From: Trinickia sp. Y13
Lineage (GTDB): Bacteria > Pseudomonadota > Gammaproteobacteria > Burkholderiales > Burkholderiaceae
DNA: 64,000 nt
Assembly: GCF_029522115.1 (NCBI RefSeq)
Contig: NZ_JAKWFK010000003.1
Span: forward strand, 310,001-374,000
Direction of reading: 5' to 3'
Shown here: one piece after another, positions 1-11,501 of the stretch
Numbering within the stretch: position 1 is the first letter of the stretch
How the letters are laid out: each line of letters begins with the position of its first letter
Notes under the pieces: model-generated
What the model saw: only the letters and a program-made list of their open reading frames with translations
Database searches by the model: none
Told to the model about the DNA's origin: nothing
Program-made: the position numbers and the translations under genes

Positions 1-29
1 TTGGCTGTCAGTTTGACGCGCATAAAGTC

Positions 30-2603
30 TCACACGGCGATCGCGCGCAGCAATTCGGTCTCGACCTGGATTTGCAAGCGGTTATCGGAAAGGCCGCGTC
101 CGTCCAACAGGAACACGTCCTCGACGCGCTCGCCGAGCGTATTGATCCGCGCCGCATGGACGCCGACCCGATGCTCCGCCAGCACGCGCGCGATTGAATA
201 AAGAAGCCCGGGCCGGTCGTTGGCCGATACGGACAGGATGTAGTACTGCCCCCGCTCGTCGGCTCGCAAGTCGACGCGCGGGGTAATTGGAAAAGTCCGA
301 GAAAGCCGCGAGAGGCGGCCTTTGGAGGGCTCGGGCAGCGGCGCATCGGACGAGAGTCGAGCGCCGAGTTGCTGCTCGACGAGATTGGCGATATCGCGGT
401 ACTGCACGTCGTCCTGCTCGGTGTGCGCGACGATGAAATTATCGAGCGCGTAGCCGTGGCGCGTCGTGTTGATGCGCGCGTCGAGCACGGATAGGCCATT
501 GCGGTCGAAATAGGCGCAAATGCCGGCGAACAGGTCGGAGCGATCGCGCACGTAGACGAGCACCTGCAGCGCCTCGCCAATCGGTGACGGGCGCGCCCGC
601 ACGATTGGCGTATCGGTGCGAACGTGCCGATAGAGCACGCGCGTTTGCCAGGCGATGTCGGCCGCGTCATGGCGCAGGAAGTAACCGACGTCGAGTTCGT
701 CCCACAGGGCGCACTGCGCATTGTCGGGCACGGTCTCGAGGCGCAACAGCGCGAGCGCCTGCTCCTGCCGGGTCTTCAGTTCCGAATGCTCGTCGGGGCT
801 CGCGCCGCCCAACACGGCGCGGGTCATTCGATAGAGGTCTTCGAGCAGCTTGCCTTTCCAGGTGTTCCACACCTTCGGGCTCGTGCCGCGGATATCGGCG
901 ACAGTCAGCAGATAGAGCGCCGTGAGCCGGCGCTCGTTGCCGACCAATTCCGCGAATTGCTTGATGACTTGTGGATCGCTCGTGTCTTGTTTCTGCGCGA
1001 CTTGGCTCATCGTCAGGTGGTGCTGAACCAGCCAGACGACGAGAGCGGCATCCTCTCTATCGATGCCATGCTCGCGGCAGAAACGCCGCGCATCGGCCAT
1101 GCCGAGTGTGGAATGATCGCCGCCGCGACCCTTGGCGATGTCGTGAAACAGCGCCGCGACGTAGAGCACCCACTGCCGCTCGAAGTTGGCCATCAACTGG
1201 CTGCAGAAGGGATACTCGTGCGCATGCTCGGCCAGCGCGAAGCGGCGCAGGTTGCGCAACACCATCAAGATGTGCTGATCGACCGTGTAGACGTGATAGA
1301 GGTCGTGCTGCATCTGCCCCACGATCCGCCGGAAATTCAGCAGATAGCGGCCGAGGACGCTCGTTTGATTCATGAGCCGAAGCGCATGCGTGATGCCCTG
1401 CGGCTGCTTGAGGATTTCGATGAATTGGCGGCGATTCTCGGGATCGCGCCGCCAGCGCGTATCCATGATTTCGCGCGCGTTGTACAGCGCGCGCAGCGTG
1501 CGCGCCGACAGGCCTTTCGTGCCTCGCGTGGTCTCGTAGAGCAGGAACGCTTCGAGGATCGCCGCGGGCGTGCGTTCGAACACGTCGTCGCTCGCGATCT
1601 CGATCATCCCTTGCTTTTCGACGAAGCGCTCGGACAGCACGCGCGTGACGCCACTCGTGCGCGGGAACAACTGCGCCTCGATGTTTTGAATGAGGATCGT
1701 CGCGAGCTGCGTGACCGCCTTGGCAGCCCAGTAGTAACGCCGCATGAGTTGCTCGCTCGCACGGCGTGTCTGGGTGGCGGTGTAGCCGAAGCTTTCCGCC
1801 GCGGCCGTTTGCAAGTCGAACACGAGCACATCCTGGCGCCGCCCGGCGATCACGTGCAGCCGCGCGCGCAGCATTTTCAGGAAGCTTTCGTTGCGGCGCA
1901 GCTCGCGCGCTTCGCGTGCCGTGATGAGGCCGCGCTCGTCCAACTCGCGCCAACTGCGGCCGAACCCCGCGGCGCGCGCGATCCATAGGATCAGTTGCAG
2001 ATCGCGCAATCCCCCGGGGCTTTCCTTGACGTTCGGTTCGAGGCTATAAGGCGAGTCCTGAAACTTCGCATGGCGCTGGCGCATTTCGAGGACCTTCGCC
2101 TGGAAAAACGCGCGTGCGTCGAGCGTCTCGTTCAGGCGCAGGACGAAACGCTGAAACAGCGCCGTGCTGCCCACGATGCGCCGCGCTTCCAGCAGCGACG
2201 TGCGCACGGTGATGTCGTTGCCCGCTTCCTCGATACATTGCGCGACGTTGCGCACGCTGCTGCCGAGCTCGAGCCCCAGATCCCACGCCATGCCGATGAA
2301 GCGTTCGATGCGCGCGTCCAATTCCGGCGGCGCGCCGTCCGGCAGCAGCACGAGGATGTCGATGTCGGAATAGGGCGCGAGTTCGCCGCGGCCATAGCCG
2401 CCGACGGCGACGAGCGCGCACGAAGCCGGCAGTTCGCAGCTTTGCCAAGCGCGGCGCAGCGCGTCGTCGGTCGTGTGCGAGAGCGTTTGCATCAGCGCAT
2501 CGACGCGGCTCGCCGACTTGAACTTCGCGAGCAATTGCGCCTTGGCGGCGCGGTAGTCTGCTTTGACCGATGCGGGATCGGCAACGACGGCGGTTTCGCT
2601 CAT
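30..2603 (-). CDS. glnD: [Protein-PII] uridylyltransferase / uridylyl-removing enzyme
   Basis: Bifunctional nitrogen sensor that uridylylates PII when glutamine is low and de-uridylylates it when glutamine is high. Visible in order: a nucleotidyltransferase motif [15 protein letters not shown] near residues 68-82, the GlnE-type linker, an HD hydrolase motif (ALFHDIAKG) in the middle, and two C-terminal ACT domains ([19 protein letters not shown], then [15 protein letters not shown]). The ATG at 2603 gives 857 residues, close to the usual 850-900. A GTG at 2627 overlaps the map stop as GTGA and would add eight residues; neither start has a clear ribosome-binding site, so the start is uncertain. 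Lies directly downstream of map on the same strand, probably co-transcribed. Confidence 0.95.
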   Translation of the reverse strand: MSETAVVADPASVKADYRAAKAQLLAKFKSASRVDALMQTLSHTTDDALRRAWQSCELPASCALVAVGGYGRGELAPYSDIDILVLLPDGAPPELDARIERFIGMAWDLGLELGSSVRNVAQCIEEAGNDITVRTSLLEARRIVGSTALFQRFVLRLNETLDARAFFQAKVLEMRQRHAKFQDSPYSLEPNVKESPGGLRDLQLILWIARAAGFGRSWRELDERGLITAREARELRRNESFLKMLRARLHVIAGRRQDVLVFDLQTAAAESFGYTATQTRRASEQLMRRYYWAAKAVTQLATILIQNIEAQLFPRTSGVTRVLSERFVEKQGMIEIASDDVFERTPAAILEAFLLYETTRGTKGLSARTLRALYNAREIMDTRWRRDPENRRQFIEILKQPQGITHALRLMNQTSVLGRYLLNFRRIVGQMQHDLYHVYTVDQHILMVLRNLRRFALAEHAHEYPFCSQLMANFERQWVLYVAALFHDIAKGRGGDHSTLGMADARRFCREHGIDREDAALVVWLVQHHLTMSQVAQKQDTSDPQVIKQFAELVGNERRLTALYLLTVADIRGTSPKVWNTWKGKLLEDLYRMTRAVLGGASPDEHSELKTRQEQALALLRLETVPDNAQCALWDELDVGYFLRHDAADIAWQTRVLYRHVRTDTPIVRARPSPIGEALQVLVYVRDRSDLFAGICAYFDRNGLSVLDARINTTRHGYALDNFIVAHTEQDDVQYRDIANLVEQQLGARLSSDAPLPEPSKGRLSRLSRTFPITPRVDLRADERGQYYILSVSANDRPGLLYSIARVLAEHRVGVHAARINTLGERVEDVFLLDGRGLSDNRLQIQVETELLRAIAV

Positions 2604-2623
2604 AAGGCGGCGCGAACCGCCGC

Positions 2624-3430
2624 TCACGCGGCGACGGGGATCGAGGGCTTGGCCGGCGTGCCCGCCGACACCGTGAGGACGTCATACCCCGTATCGGTCA
2701 CGAGCACCGTGTGCTCCCATTGAGCCGAGAGGCTGCGGTCTTTCGTCTTGACCGTCCATTGATCGGGCATCGTGCGAATATCGCGCCGGCCGGCGTTGAT
2801 CATCGGCTCGATCGTGAAGATCATGCCCTTTTGCAGTTCGAGCCCGGTGCCGGGGCGGCCGTAGTGCAAGATTTGCGGATCTTCGTGGAACACCGTGCCG
2901 ATGCCGTGGCCGCAATATTCGCGCACCACGCTGTAGCCGCCGGCTTCGGCGTGGCGCTGGATGGCGTGACCGATATCGCCGAGCCGCGCGCCGGGGCGCA
3001 CTTGCTCGATGCCGAGCCACATGCATTCGTAGGTCGTTTGCACGAGGCGCTTGGCAAGAATCGAGCCTTCGCCGGCGATGAACATCCGGCTCGTGTCGCC
3101 GAAGTAGCCGTCTTTGATGACGGTGATGTCGATGTTCAGCGCGTCGCCCGCCTTCACGATCTTGTCGCCGGGAATCCCGTGGCAAATGACGTCGTTCACG
3201 GAGATGCAGGTGGCCTTCGGGTAAGGCGGGTAGCCGGGCGGCTGATAATTGAGCGGCGCGGGGATCGTACCCTGCACGTCGAGCATGTAGTTGTGGCAGA
3301 GCCGGTCGAGCTCGGCGGTGGTTACGCCGGGTTTGACGAACGCAGTGATGTAATCGAGCACTTCGCTCGCGAGGCGGCACGCGACGCGCATTTTCGCGAT
3401 GTCGTCTTCGTTCTTGATCGTAATAGCCAT
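2624..3430 (-). CDS. map: Methionine aminopeptidase, type I
   Basis: Removes the initiator methionine from nascent cytosolic proteins. The 268-residue length fits type I bacterial enzymes. The five metal ligands are all present: D101 and D112 (in [16 protein letters not shown]), H175 (CGHGIG), E208 (TIEPM) and E239 (QWEHT); H84 in ICHGIP is the expected substrate-side histidine. It lies opposite rpsB, separated by a 368-bp regulatory gap, and reads into glnD. The map-rpsB-tsf arrangement is standard in proteobacteria. Confidence 0.97.
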   Translation of the reverse strand: MAITIKNEDDIAKMRVACRLASEVLDYITAFVKPGVTTAELDRLCHNYMLDVQGTIPAPLNYQPPGYPPYPKATCISVNDVICHGIPGDKIVKAGDALNIDITVIKDGYFGDTSRMFIAGEGSILAKRLVQTTYECMWLGIEQVRPGARLGDIGHAIQRHAEAGGYSVVREYCGHGIGTVFHEDPQILHYGRPGTGLELQKGMIFTIEPMINAGRRDIRTMPDQWTVKTKDRSLSAQWEHTVLVTDTGYDVLTVSAGTPAKPSIPVAA

Positions 3431-3487
3431 GGATGCGAGCCTGAAACGGGATATACGGGAAAGGTGCGGTTAGCCGACAATGTCGCG

Positions 3488-3516
3488 ATTATCGCACCAT
3501 ATGCGCGGTGTGGCAG
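3488..3516 (-). promoter_or_regulatory. Candidate promoter for map-glnD
   Basis: Read leftwards: CTGCCA (3516-3511, four of six matches to the -35 consensus), a 17-base spacer and GATAAT (3493-3488). It would start transcription about 50 bases before the map ATG. This is a consensus match only. Confidence 0.35.
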
Positions 3517-3597
3517 GCCGCCGCGGTGCGCAATCCCGTCCATGGCCGGGTCCGAGACCGTCGCGAGGGCCCGCCGCCGCCAAGATCATCCCGTGAC

Positions 3598-3627
3598 TTG
3601 AGAGGGCGCGCCGTCGCGTGATATACT
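3598..3627 (+). promoter_or_regulatory. Probable rpsB operon promoter
   Basis: TTGAGA (3598-3603), an 18-base spacer and an extended -10 TGATATACT (3619-3627). Transcription would begin near 3634, giving a leader of about 165 bases before rpsB. That is long, as expected where ribosomal protein S2 controls its own operon. Confidence 0.6.
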
Positions 3628-3639
3628 TTCGGGCTAGTC

Positions 3640-3709
3640 GTAACCACTAGTAGTGGTAACCACTAGAAAGAAGTCATCGAATCGCAAGCCGGCGCACCCA
3701 GGGTGCCGG
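3640..3709 (+). promoter_or_regulatory. rpsB leader: alternating repeat and hairpin
   Basis: Just after the predicted start point three copies of one heptamer alternate in orientation with single-base spacers: ACCACTA (3643-3649), TAGTGGT (3651-3657), ACCACTA (3659-3665). They can form either of two mutually exclusive hairpins, or serve as protein sites. A separate stem, CCGG..CACCC / GGGTG CCGG (3689-3709), follows. Autogenous S2 control of rpsB leaders is known in other bacteria; its use here is inferred. The rest of the 3431-3798 gap shows no gene. Confidence 0.4.
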
Positions 3710-3798
3710 GTTGCGCTGCACGGGCGTTCACGGAACGTTTCGCGCATCGCGCCCCGGTACGGCAGCCGGCTTAAGACCCAACCCTCGCGGAGAATTTC

Positions 3799-4551
3799 AT
3801 GGCAGTCACTATGCGTCAGATGCTGGAAGCCGGCGTCCACTTCGGTCACCAAACGCGCTTCTGGAATCCCAAGATGGCCCCGTTCATCTTCGGCCATCGC
3901 AACAAGATTCACATCATCAACCTCGAAAAGACGCTGCCGATGTACAACGACGCGCTGAAGTACGTGCGTCAATTGGCGGCCAATCGCGGCACGATCCTGT
4001 TCGTCGGCACGAAGCGCCAGTCGCGCGACACGATCGCCGAAGAGGCGCAGCGCGCCGGTATGCCGTACGTCAACGCGCGCTGGCTCGGCGGCATGCTGAC
4101 CAACTTCAAGACGCTGAAGGTGTCGATCAAGCGCTTGAAGGACATGGAAGCGTCGGTCGAGGCCGGTGAGCTCGAGAAGATGAGCAAGAAGGAAGCGCTC
4201 CTGTTCGAACGCGAAATCGCCAAGCTGCAAAAGTCGATCGGCGGCGTGAAGGACATGGGTGGCATTCCCGACGCGATCTTCGTCGTCGACGTCGGTTACC
4301 ACAAGATCGCCGTGACCGAGGCGAACAAGCTCGGCGTGCCGGTTATCGCGGTGGTCGATACGAACCACTCGCCTGAAGGCATCGATTACGTGATCCCGGG
4401 CAACGACGACGCCAGCAAGGCCGTGGCCTTGTACGCTCAAGGCGTGGCGGACGCGATCCTCGAAGGTCGCGCGAACGCGGTCAATGAAGTCGTGCAAGCC
4501 GCGCGCGGCGCCGAAGGCGACGAATTCGTCGAGGTGGGCGGGGAGCAATAA
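3799..4551 (+). CDS. rpsB: 30S ribosomal protein S2
   Basis: Small-subunit ribosomal protein needed for S1 docking and translation initiation. The 250 residues begin [19 protein letters not shown], the classical S2 N-terminus, with [15 protein letters not shown] and [13 protein letters not shown] motifs. A short acidic tail ([12 protein letters not shown]) is typical of Burkholderia S2. It is the first gene of the translation and envelope gene train and is separated from tsf by a strong terminator, so tsf expression probably depends on partial read-through. Confidence 0.98.
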   Translation: MAVTMRQMLEAGVHFGHQTRFWNPKMAPFIFGHRNKIHIINLEKTLPMYNDALKYVRQLAANRGTILFVGTKRQSRDTIAEEAQRAGMPYVNARWLGGMLTNFKTLKVSIKRLKDMEASVEAGELEKMSKKEALLFEREIAKLQKSIGGVKDMGGIPDAIFVVDVGYHKIAVTEANKLGVPVIAVVDTNHSPEGIDYVIPGNDDASKAVALYAQGVADAILEGRANAVNEVVQAARGAEGDEFVEVGGEQ

Positions 4552-4569
4552 AGCAGCCCCGCTGCCGGC

Positions 4570-4603
4570 AAAAAAGGGGGCTTTCGATAGGCCCCCTTTT
4601 TTT
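4570..4603 (+). terminator. Rho-independent terminator between rpsB and tsf
   Basis: AAAAAAGGGGGC (4570-4581), nine-base loop, GCCCCCTTTTTTT (4591-4603): a perfect GC stem with an uninterrupted T run. It sits 18 bases after the rpsB stop codon and probably attenuates rather than fully blocks transcription into tsf. Confidence 0.85.
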
Positions 4604-4707
4604 AAGTGCCGGCGCAATGCGCGGCGCGTTCCATGCGCCGCGAACGAATGCCTGCCGTTCGCATCGAAAGCGGGCGGCGTATGAAATACAGACTCAAGGA
4701 GCGAATG

Positions 4708-5589
4708 ATGGCGGCAATTACCGCAAGCATGGTTGCAGAACTGCGCGCGAAGACCGACGCGCCGATGATGGAATGCAAGAAGGCGCTCACGGAAGCCGAA
4801 GGCGACATGGGTCGCGCCGAAGAATTGCTGCGTGTGAAGCTCGGCAACAAGGCGAGCAAGGCAGCCTCGCGCGTCACGGCCGAAGGCGTGATCACCTCGC
4901 ACATCGGCGCGGGCGCCGGCGCGCTCGTCGAACTGAACTGCGAAACCGACTTCGTCGCGAAGAACGACGATTTCAACGCGTTCGCCAAGCAAGTGGCCGA
5001 ACTCGTGGTGTCGCAGAACCCGGCCGACGTGGCCGCGCTGTCGGCATTGCCGTTGAACGGCTCGACCGTCGACGCCGTGCGCCTCGCGCTCGTGGGCAAG
5101 ATCGGGGAAAACCTCTCGATTCGCCGCTTCGCCCGTTTCGAAACGTCGAACAAGCTGGCCGCTTACCTGCACGGCACGCGCATCGGCGTGCTCGTCGAAT
5201 ACACGGGCGCGGACGAGCAAGTCGGCAAGGATGTCGCGATGCACGTCGCGGCCATGAAGCCGGTTTCGCTGTCGGCTAACGATGTGCCGGCCGAGCTGAT
5301 CGCCAAGGAGCGCAGCATCGCCGAGCAAAAGGCCGCCGAATCGGGCAAGCCCGCCGAAATCGTCGCCAAGATGGTGGAAGGCAGCGTCCAGAAATACTTG
5401 AAGGAAGTGTCCCTGCTGAACCAGCCGTTCGTGAAGAACGACAAGCAGACGATCGAGCAGATGCTGAAAGCGGCCAACGCGTCGGTGCAGAAGTTCGCGT
5501 TGTTCGTGGTCGGCGAAGGCATCGAAAAGCGCCAAGACGACTTCGCCGCCGAAGTGGCCGCGCAAGTGGCCGCCGCGAAGCAGCAGTAA
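4708..5589 (+). CDS. tsf: Translation elongation factor Ts
   Basis: Guanine-nucleotide exchange factor for EF-Tu. Two ATG codons are adjacent (4705 and 4708). AAGGAG at 4696-4701 is six bases from the second, so 4708 is chosen, giving 293 residues that start [12 protein letters not shown]. The N-terminal signature [16 protein letters not shown] lies at residues 12-27 and the TDFV motif that enters the EF-Tu nucleotide site at 80-83. Flanked by rpsB and pyrH, as in most proteobacteria. Confidence 0.97.
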   Translation: MAAITASMVAELRAKTDAPMMECKKALTEAEGDMGRAEELLRVKLGNKASKAASRVTAEGVITSHIGAGAGALVELNCETDFVAKNDDFNAFAKQVAELVVSQNPADVAALSALPLNGSTVDAVRLALVGKIGENLSIRRFARFETSNKLAAYLHGTRIGVLVEYTGADEQVGKDVAMHVAAMKPVSLSANDVPAELIAKERSIAEQKAAESGKPAEIVAKMVEGSVQKYLKEVSLLNQPFVKNDKQTIEQMLKAANASVQKFALFVVGEGIEKRQDDFAAEVAAQVAAAKQQ

Positions 5590-5710
5590 AGGTAGTTGCC
5601 GTACCCGCGGCGGGCGCCAGGCTCGTCGCGGAGGTTCGCCCTTGGCGAAGTCAGGGTTAACCCGGCTCTCCGCCGCAATTGCGTTCGACTCCAGTTGCGC
5701 GGCGGCCTAG

Positions 5711-6496
<786 letters not shown>

Positions 6497-6590
6497 ACTC
6501 CCGGAATATCGGCGGGAGCCCGTTTGTCCGCGGTGCGGTACGGTGCCGCGGCCGGGCAATCCGCACAGTGATGAAGCTTTGGAGGTCTAA

Positions 6591-7151
6591 ATGAGTGTGG
6601 TAGAGATCAAGAAGGGCGCCGATCAAAAGATGCAACGTTCGATCGAAGCGTTCAAGAGCGATTTGGCAAAAATCCGCACCGGCCGTGCCCATACGGGCTT
6701 GCTCGATCACATTCAGGTCGACTATTACGGCTCGAACGTGCCCATCTCGCAAGTGGCCAATCTGACGCTCATCGATGCACGCACGATCGGCGTTCAGCCT
6801 TGGGAAAAGAAGATGGTTTCCGTTGTCGAAAAGGCGATTCGCGAGTCCGACCTCGGTCTGAACCCCGCGACGCAAGGCGACCAGATTCGCGTGCCGATGC
6901 CCGCGCTGACCGAAGAGCGCCGCCGCGAGTTGACGAAGGTCGTCAAGAGCGAAGGCGAGACAGCCAAGGTTGCCGTGCGCAATTTGCGCCGCGATGCGAA
7001 CGAACAGCTCAAGAAACTCGTCAAAGACAAGGAAATTTCGGAAGACGACGAGCGTCGCGCGAGCGACGAGGTGCAAAAGCTCACCGATAAATACGTTGCC
7101 GAAATCGACAAGCTCGTTCATTCGAAAGAAGCCGAGATCATGACCGTTTGA
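6591..7151 (+). CDS. frr: Ribosome recycling factor
   Basis: Splits post-termination ribosomes together with EF-G. The 186 residues match the usual 185. The conserved segment [17 protein letters not shown] is near residue 29, and [15 protein letters not shown] and [19 protein letters not shown] lie in the C-terminal half. A ribosome-binding site (TTTGGAGG) sits a few bases before the ATG. Standard pyrH-frr-uppS order. Confidence 0.97.
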   Translation: MSVVEIKKGADQKMQRSIEAFKSDLAKIRTGRAHTGLLDHIQVDYYGSNVPISQVANLTLIDARTIGVQPWEKKMVSVVEKAIRESDLGLNPATQGDQIRVPMPALTEERRRELTKVVKSEGETAKVAVRNLRRDANEQLKKLVKDKEISEDDERRASDEVQKLTDKYVAEIDKLVHSKEAEIMTV

Positions 7152-7204
7152 TGCTGTCGGTCTCGCGCGTTCTTCTTTTTCAAGCAGTCTAAGTCCCGGC
7201 GGCC

Positions 7205-8002
7205 ATGACCTATACCAGCTCTACCGTTCGCGTGCCTGATGTTGCGGCCGTGCCGCGACACATCGCGATCATCATGGACGGCAATGGCCGTTGGGCGACG
7301 CAACGCCGCTTGCCCCGCGTGGCCGGCCACACGCGCGGCGTCGAGGCGGTGCGCACGGCGGTTGAGGCCTGCGCGCGCGCAGGCGTCGAATATCTGACCC
7401 TGTTCGCCTTCAGTTCCGAAAACTGGCGCCGGCCCGTCGAAGAGGTGTCGTTTCTGATGCGGCTGTTCGTCACCGCGCTAGAACGCGAAGTCGGCAAGCT
7501 GCACGCCAACGGGATTCGTTTGCGCGTCGTCGGCGATTTGTCCCTTTTCGACTCGCGTATCCAGGATTTGATCCGACGGGCCGAAACCAAGACGGCCCGC
7601 AACACCCGGCTCACACTGACCATCGCGGCCAACTACGGCGGGCGCTGGGACATCATGCAAGCCGCCCGTAAGCTGGCCGAGCAATCGGTCAGCGAAGGGC
7701 GAGTCGTCGAGATCGACGAAGCTTCGCTCGCCCAACACCTCGCGCTCGCTTACGCGCCCGAACCCGATCTGTTCATCCGAACGGGCGGCGAAACGCGCAT
7801 CAGCAACTTCCTGCTCTGGCAACTGGCCTATACCGAGCTTTATTTCACCGACGCGTACTGGCCCGATTTCGACGCCAATACGTTGTTCGACGCTATTGCT
7901 TCGTACGCACGGCGCGAGCGCCGGTTCGGCCGTACGAGCGCGCAACTCGACCCCCAACGGGACGACGCGCCTTCGCAAAACGCCGATTCCCTTCCATGCT
8001 GA
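7205..8002 (+). CDS. uppS: Undecaprenyl diphosphate synthase (cis-prenyltransferase)
   Basis: Condenses isopentenyl diphosphate units onto farnesyl diphosphate to make the C55 lipid carrier for peptidoglycan and O-antigen. [13 protein letters not shown] carries the catalytic aspartate D25. [13 protein letters not shown] and the C-terminal [15 protein letters not shown] motif, which binds diphosphate, are intact. The 265-residue length fits the family. Its last codons overlap the cdsA start by seven bases, implying translational coupling. Confidence 0.96.
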   Translation: MTYTSSTVRVPDVAAVPRHIAIIMDGNGRWATQRRLPRVAGHTRGVEAVRTAVEACARAGVEYLTLFAFSSENWRRPVEEVSFLMRLFVTALEREVGKLHANGIRLRVVGDLSLFDSRIQDLIRRAETKTARNTRLTLTIAANYGGRWDIMQAARKLAEQSVSEGRVVEIDEASLAQHLALAYAPEPDLFIRTGGETRISNFLLWQLAYTELYFTDAYWPDFDANTLFDAIASYARRERRFGRTSAQLDPQRDDAPSQNADSLPC

Positions 8003-8817
8003 AAACTCGGGTCATCACCGCCGTGGTGCTGCTGGCGGTGCTGCTGCCGGTTACGCTGTTCGCGCCGGTGGCCGCTTTCGGCGCGTTGATCGCGGTGGCG
8101 CTCGTGTTGGGCGCTTGGGAATGGGCGCGTCTGCTCAAGCTGCCGGGGCTGGCCCCGGTCGGTTATGCGGTACTGGCTGCCTTGGCGCTGGCCGCTAGCA
8201 CGCGGCTCGGCATAGGGGTTCGCGCGGCGCGGCCGCTATTCGAAGCGGCCGGCGTATTCTGGATTCTGGCGGGGCCGTTCGTGCTCATACGGAAGCCCAC
8301 GCTTGCGCACGGCGCCTGGCGGTTGTTTTTGATCCTGGCCGGGCTCGTCGTGCTGGTCGCTTGCTGGCATGCGCTGGTCGCCGCTCGGGCACTGGGCGTA
8401 GCGTTCGTGCTGTCGGTTCTCGTCGTCGTCTGGCTGGCCGATATCGGCGCATACTTTGCCGGTAAAGCGTTCGGCAAGCACAAGCTCGCGCCCGCGATCA
8501 GCCCGGGCAAGACCTGGGAGGGCGCCCTGGGCGGCTGGCTCGCCGTCATGATCGTAGCCGTTGCCGTGATGGCGTCGCATGCATTCGCTCCGACGCTCGT
8601 GTCGCAGCTCGCGCTGCGCGTCGGTGCCGCGCGCACGCTGCTCGCGCTGACCGTGCTCGTCGCGTTCAGCATCATTGGCGATTTGTTCGAATCGATGCTC
8701 AAACGTCAAGCGGGCGTAAAGGATTCGAGCGCTCTGTTGCCGGGGCACGGCGGGGTGCTCGACCGCATCGACGCACTGCTGCCGGTGCTGCCGCTCGCAA
8801 TGCTGCTCATCGGTTAG
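7996..8817 (+). CDS. cdsA: Phosphatidate cytidylyltransferase
   Basis: Makes CDP-diacylglycerol from phosphatidate and CTP, the branch point of phospholipid synthesis, in the inner membrane. The 273 residues are mostly hydrophobic, with about eight predicted membrane segments. The family signature is complete near the C-terminus: [13 protein letters not shown] followed by [15 protein letters not shown]. Overlaps uppS and lies 10 bases before dxr. Confidence 0.95.
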   Translation: MLKTRVITAVVLLAVLLPVTLFAPVAAFGALIAVALVLGAWEWARLLKLPGLAPVGYAVLAALALAASTRLGIGVRAARPLFEAAGVFWILAGPFVLIRKPTLAHGAWRLFLILAGLVVLVACWHALVAARALGVAFVLSVLVVVWLADIGAYFAGKAFGKHKLAPAISPGKTWEGALGGWLAVMIVAVAVMASHAFAPTLVSQLALRVGAARTLLALTVLVAFSIIGDLFESMLKRQAGVKDSSALLPGHGGVLDRIDALLPVLPLAMLLIG

Positions 8818-8827
8818 AGATAGAGAT

Positions 8828-10051
8828 ATGAAGAAACGTTTGACATTGCTCGGCTCCACCGGCTCGATCGGCGACAGCACTCTCGACGTCGTCGCTCGCC
8901 ATCCGGAGCGTTTCACGGTGCATGCGCTCACCGCGCATCGCAACGGCGACAAGCTCGTCGCCCAATGCCTGCGTTTCAGGCCCGATGTCGCCGTAGTCGG
9001 CGACGCCGAGACTGCGGCGCGCGTCCAGGCCCAACTGCGCGATGCCGGCTGCAGCACGCAAGTGGCCTATGGCCCCGAGGCGCTCGTGCAAGCGGCCCAA
9101 AGCGGGCAATGCGATACGGTCGTCGCCGCCATCGTCGGCGCGGCGGGGCTTGCGCCCACACTGGCGGCGGCTCGCGCGGGCAAGCGCATCTTGTTGGCGA
9201 ACAAGGAAGCGCTCGTCATGTCGGGCGCGATCTTCATGGATGCGGTGCGCGACCACAGCGCGACGCTGTTGCCCGTGGACAGCGAGCACAACGCCATCTT
9301 CCAATGCTTGCCGCGCGATCTGGCCGAGCATGGCGGCGTGACGAAAATCATTCTGACCGCGTCCGGCGGGCCGTTCCGGACGCGCGAGCCTGCCACGCTC
9401 GTCGACGTGACCCCCGAGGAAGCTTGCAAGCATCCGAATTGGGTCATGGGCCGCAAGATTTCCGTCGATTCGGCCACGATGATGAACAAGGGGTTAGAGG
9501 TCATCGAAGCCCATTGGCTGTTCGGCTTGACGGGCGATCGCATCGACGTGCTGATCCACCCGCAAAGCGTCATTCATTCGCTCGTGTCGTACGCCGACGG
9601 CTCGGTGCTCGCGCAGCTCGGCAATCCCGACATGCGTACGCCCATCGCCCATGCGCTGGCCTTTCCCGACCGGGTCGACTCGGGCGTGGCGCAACTGGAT
9701 CTGGCGCAGATCGCCTCGCTGCAGTTCGAAAAGCCCGACTACGAGCGTTTCCCGTGCCTCGCGCTCGCGATGCAGGCGCTTGGCGCAGGCGGGGTTGCCA
9801 GCGCGGCGCTGAACGCGGCCAACGAGGTCGCGGTCGAAGCCTTCCTTGAACGCCGTATTGGCTTCACGGACATTGGGCGCACGGTGCAAGCGGTGCTCGA
9901 TGACTTGTCCAACTACACGCCGAGCGGCCTGGACGACGTGCTTGGCACCGACGCCGACGCTCGGCGCGCCGCCCGCGCGTTCATCGAGGGCCGCCCGCAC
10001 CCGACCCCGCCGACCAACCGTACGAGCTCGGTCAATCGCGCCGTGCAGTGA
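8828..10051 (+). CDS. dxr: 1-Deoxy-D-xylulose 5-phosphate reductoisomerase
   Basis: Second step of the non-mevalonate (MEP) isoprenoid pathway: converts DXP to 2-C-methyl-D-erythritol 4-phosphate with NADPH. The N-terminal [13 protein letters not shown] is the NADPH-binding loop, [12 protein letters not shown] carries metal and substrate ligands, and [19 protein letters not shown] is the flexible-loop signature. The 407-residue length is near the usual 395-400; a proline/threonine-rich C-terminal tail explains the excess. Confidence 0.97.
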   Translation: MKKRLTLLGSTGSIGDSTLDVVARHPERFTVHALTAHRNGDKLVAQCLRFRPDVAVVGDAETAARVQAQLRDAGCSTQVAYGPEALVQAAQSGQCDTVVAAIVGAAGLAPTLAAARAGKRILLANKEALVMSGAIFMDAVRDHSATLLPVDSEHNAIFQCLPRDLAEHGGVTKIILTASGGPFRTREPATLVDVTPEEACKHPNWVMGRKISVDSATMMNKGLEVIEAHWLFGLTGDRIDVLIHPQSVIHSLVSYADGSVLAQLGNPDMRTPIAHALAFPDRVDSGVAQLDLAQIASLQFEKPDYERFPCLALAMQALGAGGVASAALNAANEVAVEAFLERRIGFTDIGRTVQAVLDDLSNYTPSGLDDVLGTDADARRAARAFIEGRPHPTPPTNRTSSVNRAVQ

Positions 10052-10058
10052 GAGCGTG

Positions 10059-11432
10059 ATGAACTTGCTGATCGAAGTCGCAGCATTCGCCGTCGCCATC
10101 GGCGTGCTCGTGGTGGTCCATGAATATGGCCACTACAGCGTCGCGCGGCTATGCGGCGTCAAGGTCTTGCGCTTTTCGATCGGCTTTGGGCGGCCGCTCG
10201 CGACTTGGGTCGGCCGCAAATCGGGCACCGAGTGGACCATCTCCGCGCTTCCGCTCGGCGGCTACGTCAAGATGCTCGATGAACGCGATCCCGGGCCGGG
10301 GATCCTGCCTCCGGATCTGCCGTACGCATTCAACCGGCAGCATGTCGCCAAGCGGATCGCGATCGTGCTGGCCGGGCCGCTGGCCAATTTTCTGTTGGCC
10401 GTGGCGTTGTTCTCGATCGTCTTCGCCACCGGTGTGGTCGAGCCGGTCGCGCGGCTGGCAACGCCGCCCGTCGGCAGCGTCGCGGCGCGCGCCGGGTTCG
10501 ACGGCGGGGAGACGATCGTATCGATCGGCGACATGCAAGGCGCGGACGTCGAAGCGGTGCGGTCCTGGTCGGATTTGCGCTGGAAGCTGCTCGATGCGGC
10601 GTTCGACCATCGGCGCGTGGTACTGCGGGCGCACGACGGCCGCGGGACGTACGATTTTCAAGTCGATTTGCGCGACGTGGCCGAGCGCGACCTCGACGAC
10701 GATTTCCTGGGCAAGCTCGGTTTCGATCAAGGCGGCACGCTGTCGGTCGCGGCCGTGGAACCGGGCAGCGCCGCGGAGCGCGCCGGGCTCGAGCCCGGCG
10801 ATACGCTGCGCACGGTGGGCGGCGCACCGATCGACGGCGCGCAGGCGTTCATCGCCTATGTTAAAGCGCACGCTGGGCGTCCGATCGTGCTCGGCATCGA
10901 TCGCGGCGCCCCCGCGCAGCGGCTGTTGCTGACGGTCGTGCCCGATTCTCGAGAGGATGCCCAAACTGGTGCGGCGGCTGGGCGCATCGGCGCGGCGCTC
11001 GGGACCCAAGTGCAAACCGTGAATGTGCGCTACGGCTTGGGGCAGAGCGTGGCGCGCAGCGTGCGGCGCACGTGGGACATTGCCGTTTATTCGCTGCGAA
11101 TGTTCGGCCGCATGCTGACGGGGCAGGCTTCGCTGAAGAATTTGTCCGGGCCCGTCACGATCGCCGACTATGCCGGCAAGAGCGCACAACTCGGTTGGGC
11201 GCCGTTTCTTTCGTTCCTCTCACTCGTGAGCATCAGCCTCGGCGTACTGAACTTATTGCCGATTCCGGTATTGGACGGGGGGCATCTGTTATATTATTTG
11301 GTTGAAGCCGCAACTGGCAAAGCCGTGTCGGAACGCTGGCAACTCGTTCTGCAACGGGCTGGCCTCGTGTGCATCGTCGTGTTGTCGGCGATCGCGCTCT
11401 TCAACGATCTGGCTCGTTTAATCCATTTTTAA
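10059..11432 (+). CDS. rseP: Site-2 intramembrane zinc protease RseP
   Basis: Inner-membrane protease that cleaves anti-sigma factors and remnant signal peptides. The ATG at 10059, seven bases after the dxr stop, gives 457 residues. The metal motif HEYGH is at residues 21-25 in the first membrane segment. Two PDZ-like domains occupy the middle (GSVAARAGFDGGETIVSIG and GSAAERAGLEPGDTLRTVG), and LNLLPIPVLDGGHL near the C-terminus supplies the third metal ligand. It lies just before bamA, as in many proteobacteria. Confidence 0.95.
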   Translation: MNLLIEVAAFAVAIGVLVVVHEYGHYSVARLCGVKVLRFSIGFGRPLATWVGRKSGTEWTISALPLGGYVKMLDERDPGPGILPPDLPYAFNRQHVAKRIAIVLAGPLANFLLAVALFSIVFATGVVEPVARLATPPVGSVAARAGFDGGETIVSIGDMQGADVEAVRSWSDLRWKLLDAAFDHRRVVLRAHDGRGTYDFQVDLRDVAERDLDDDFLGKLGFDQGGTLSVAAVEPGSAAERAGLEPGDTLRTVGGAPIDGAQAFIAYVKAHAGRPIVLGIDRGAPAQRLLLTVVPDSREDAQTGAAAGRIGAALGTQVQTVNVRYGLGQSVARSVRRTWDIAVYSLRMFGRMLTGQASLKNLSGPVTIADYAGKSAQLGWAPFLSFLSLVSISLGVLNLLPIPVLDGGHLLYYLVEAATGKAVSERWQLVLQRAGLVCIVVLSAIALFNDLARLIHF

Positions 11433-11501
11433 AGTGTCCGGCGGCACGCGCAAGCGGGAGCCGCGACGGACAGATGTAGCTAAAAACACTGGGGAAGCAC
11501 G

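Noticed and set aside
624-1988. 454-codon open frame on the plus strand
   Set aside because: Antisense to glnD, whose domains are complete.
3634-5565. 643-codon open frame on the minus strand
   Set aside because: Antisense to rpsB and tsf, both unmistakable. Its composition (His/Arg/Val-rich) is what reverse-strand reading of GC-biased codons yields.
5654-5663. GGGTTAACCC palindrome between tsf and pyrH as an operator
   Set aside because: Ten bases only, with no promoter beside it and no second copy.
8833-8840. AAACGTTT at the start of dxr as a third operator copy
   Set aside because: It lies within the dxr codons for KKRL and is explained by coding sequence.
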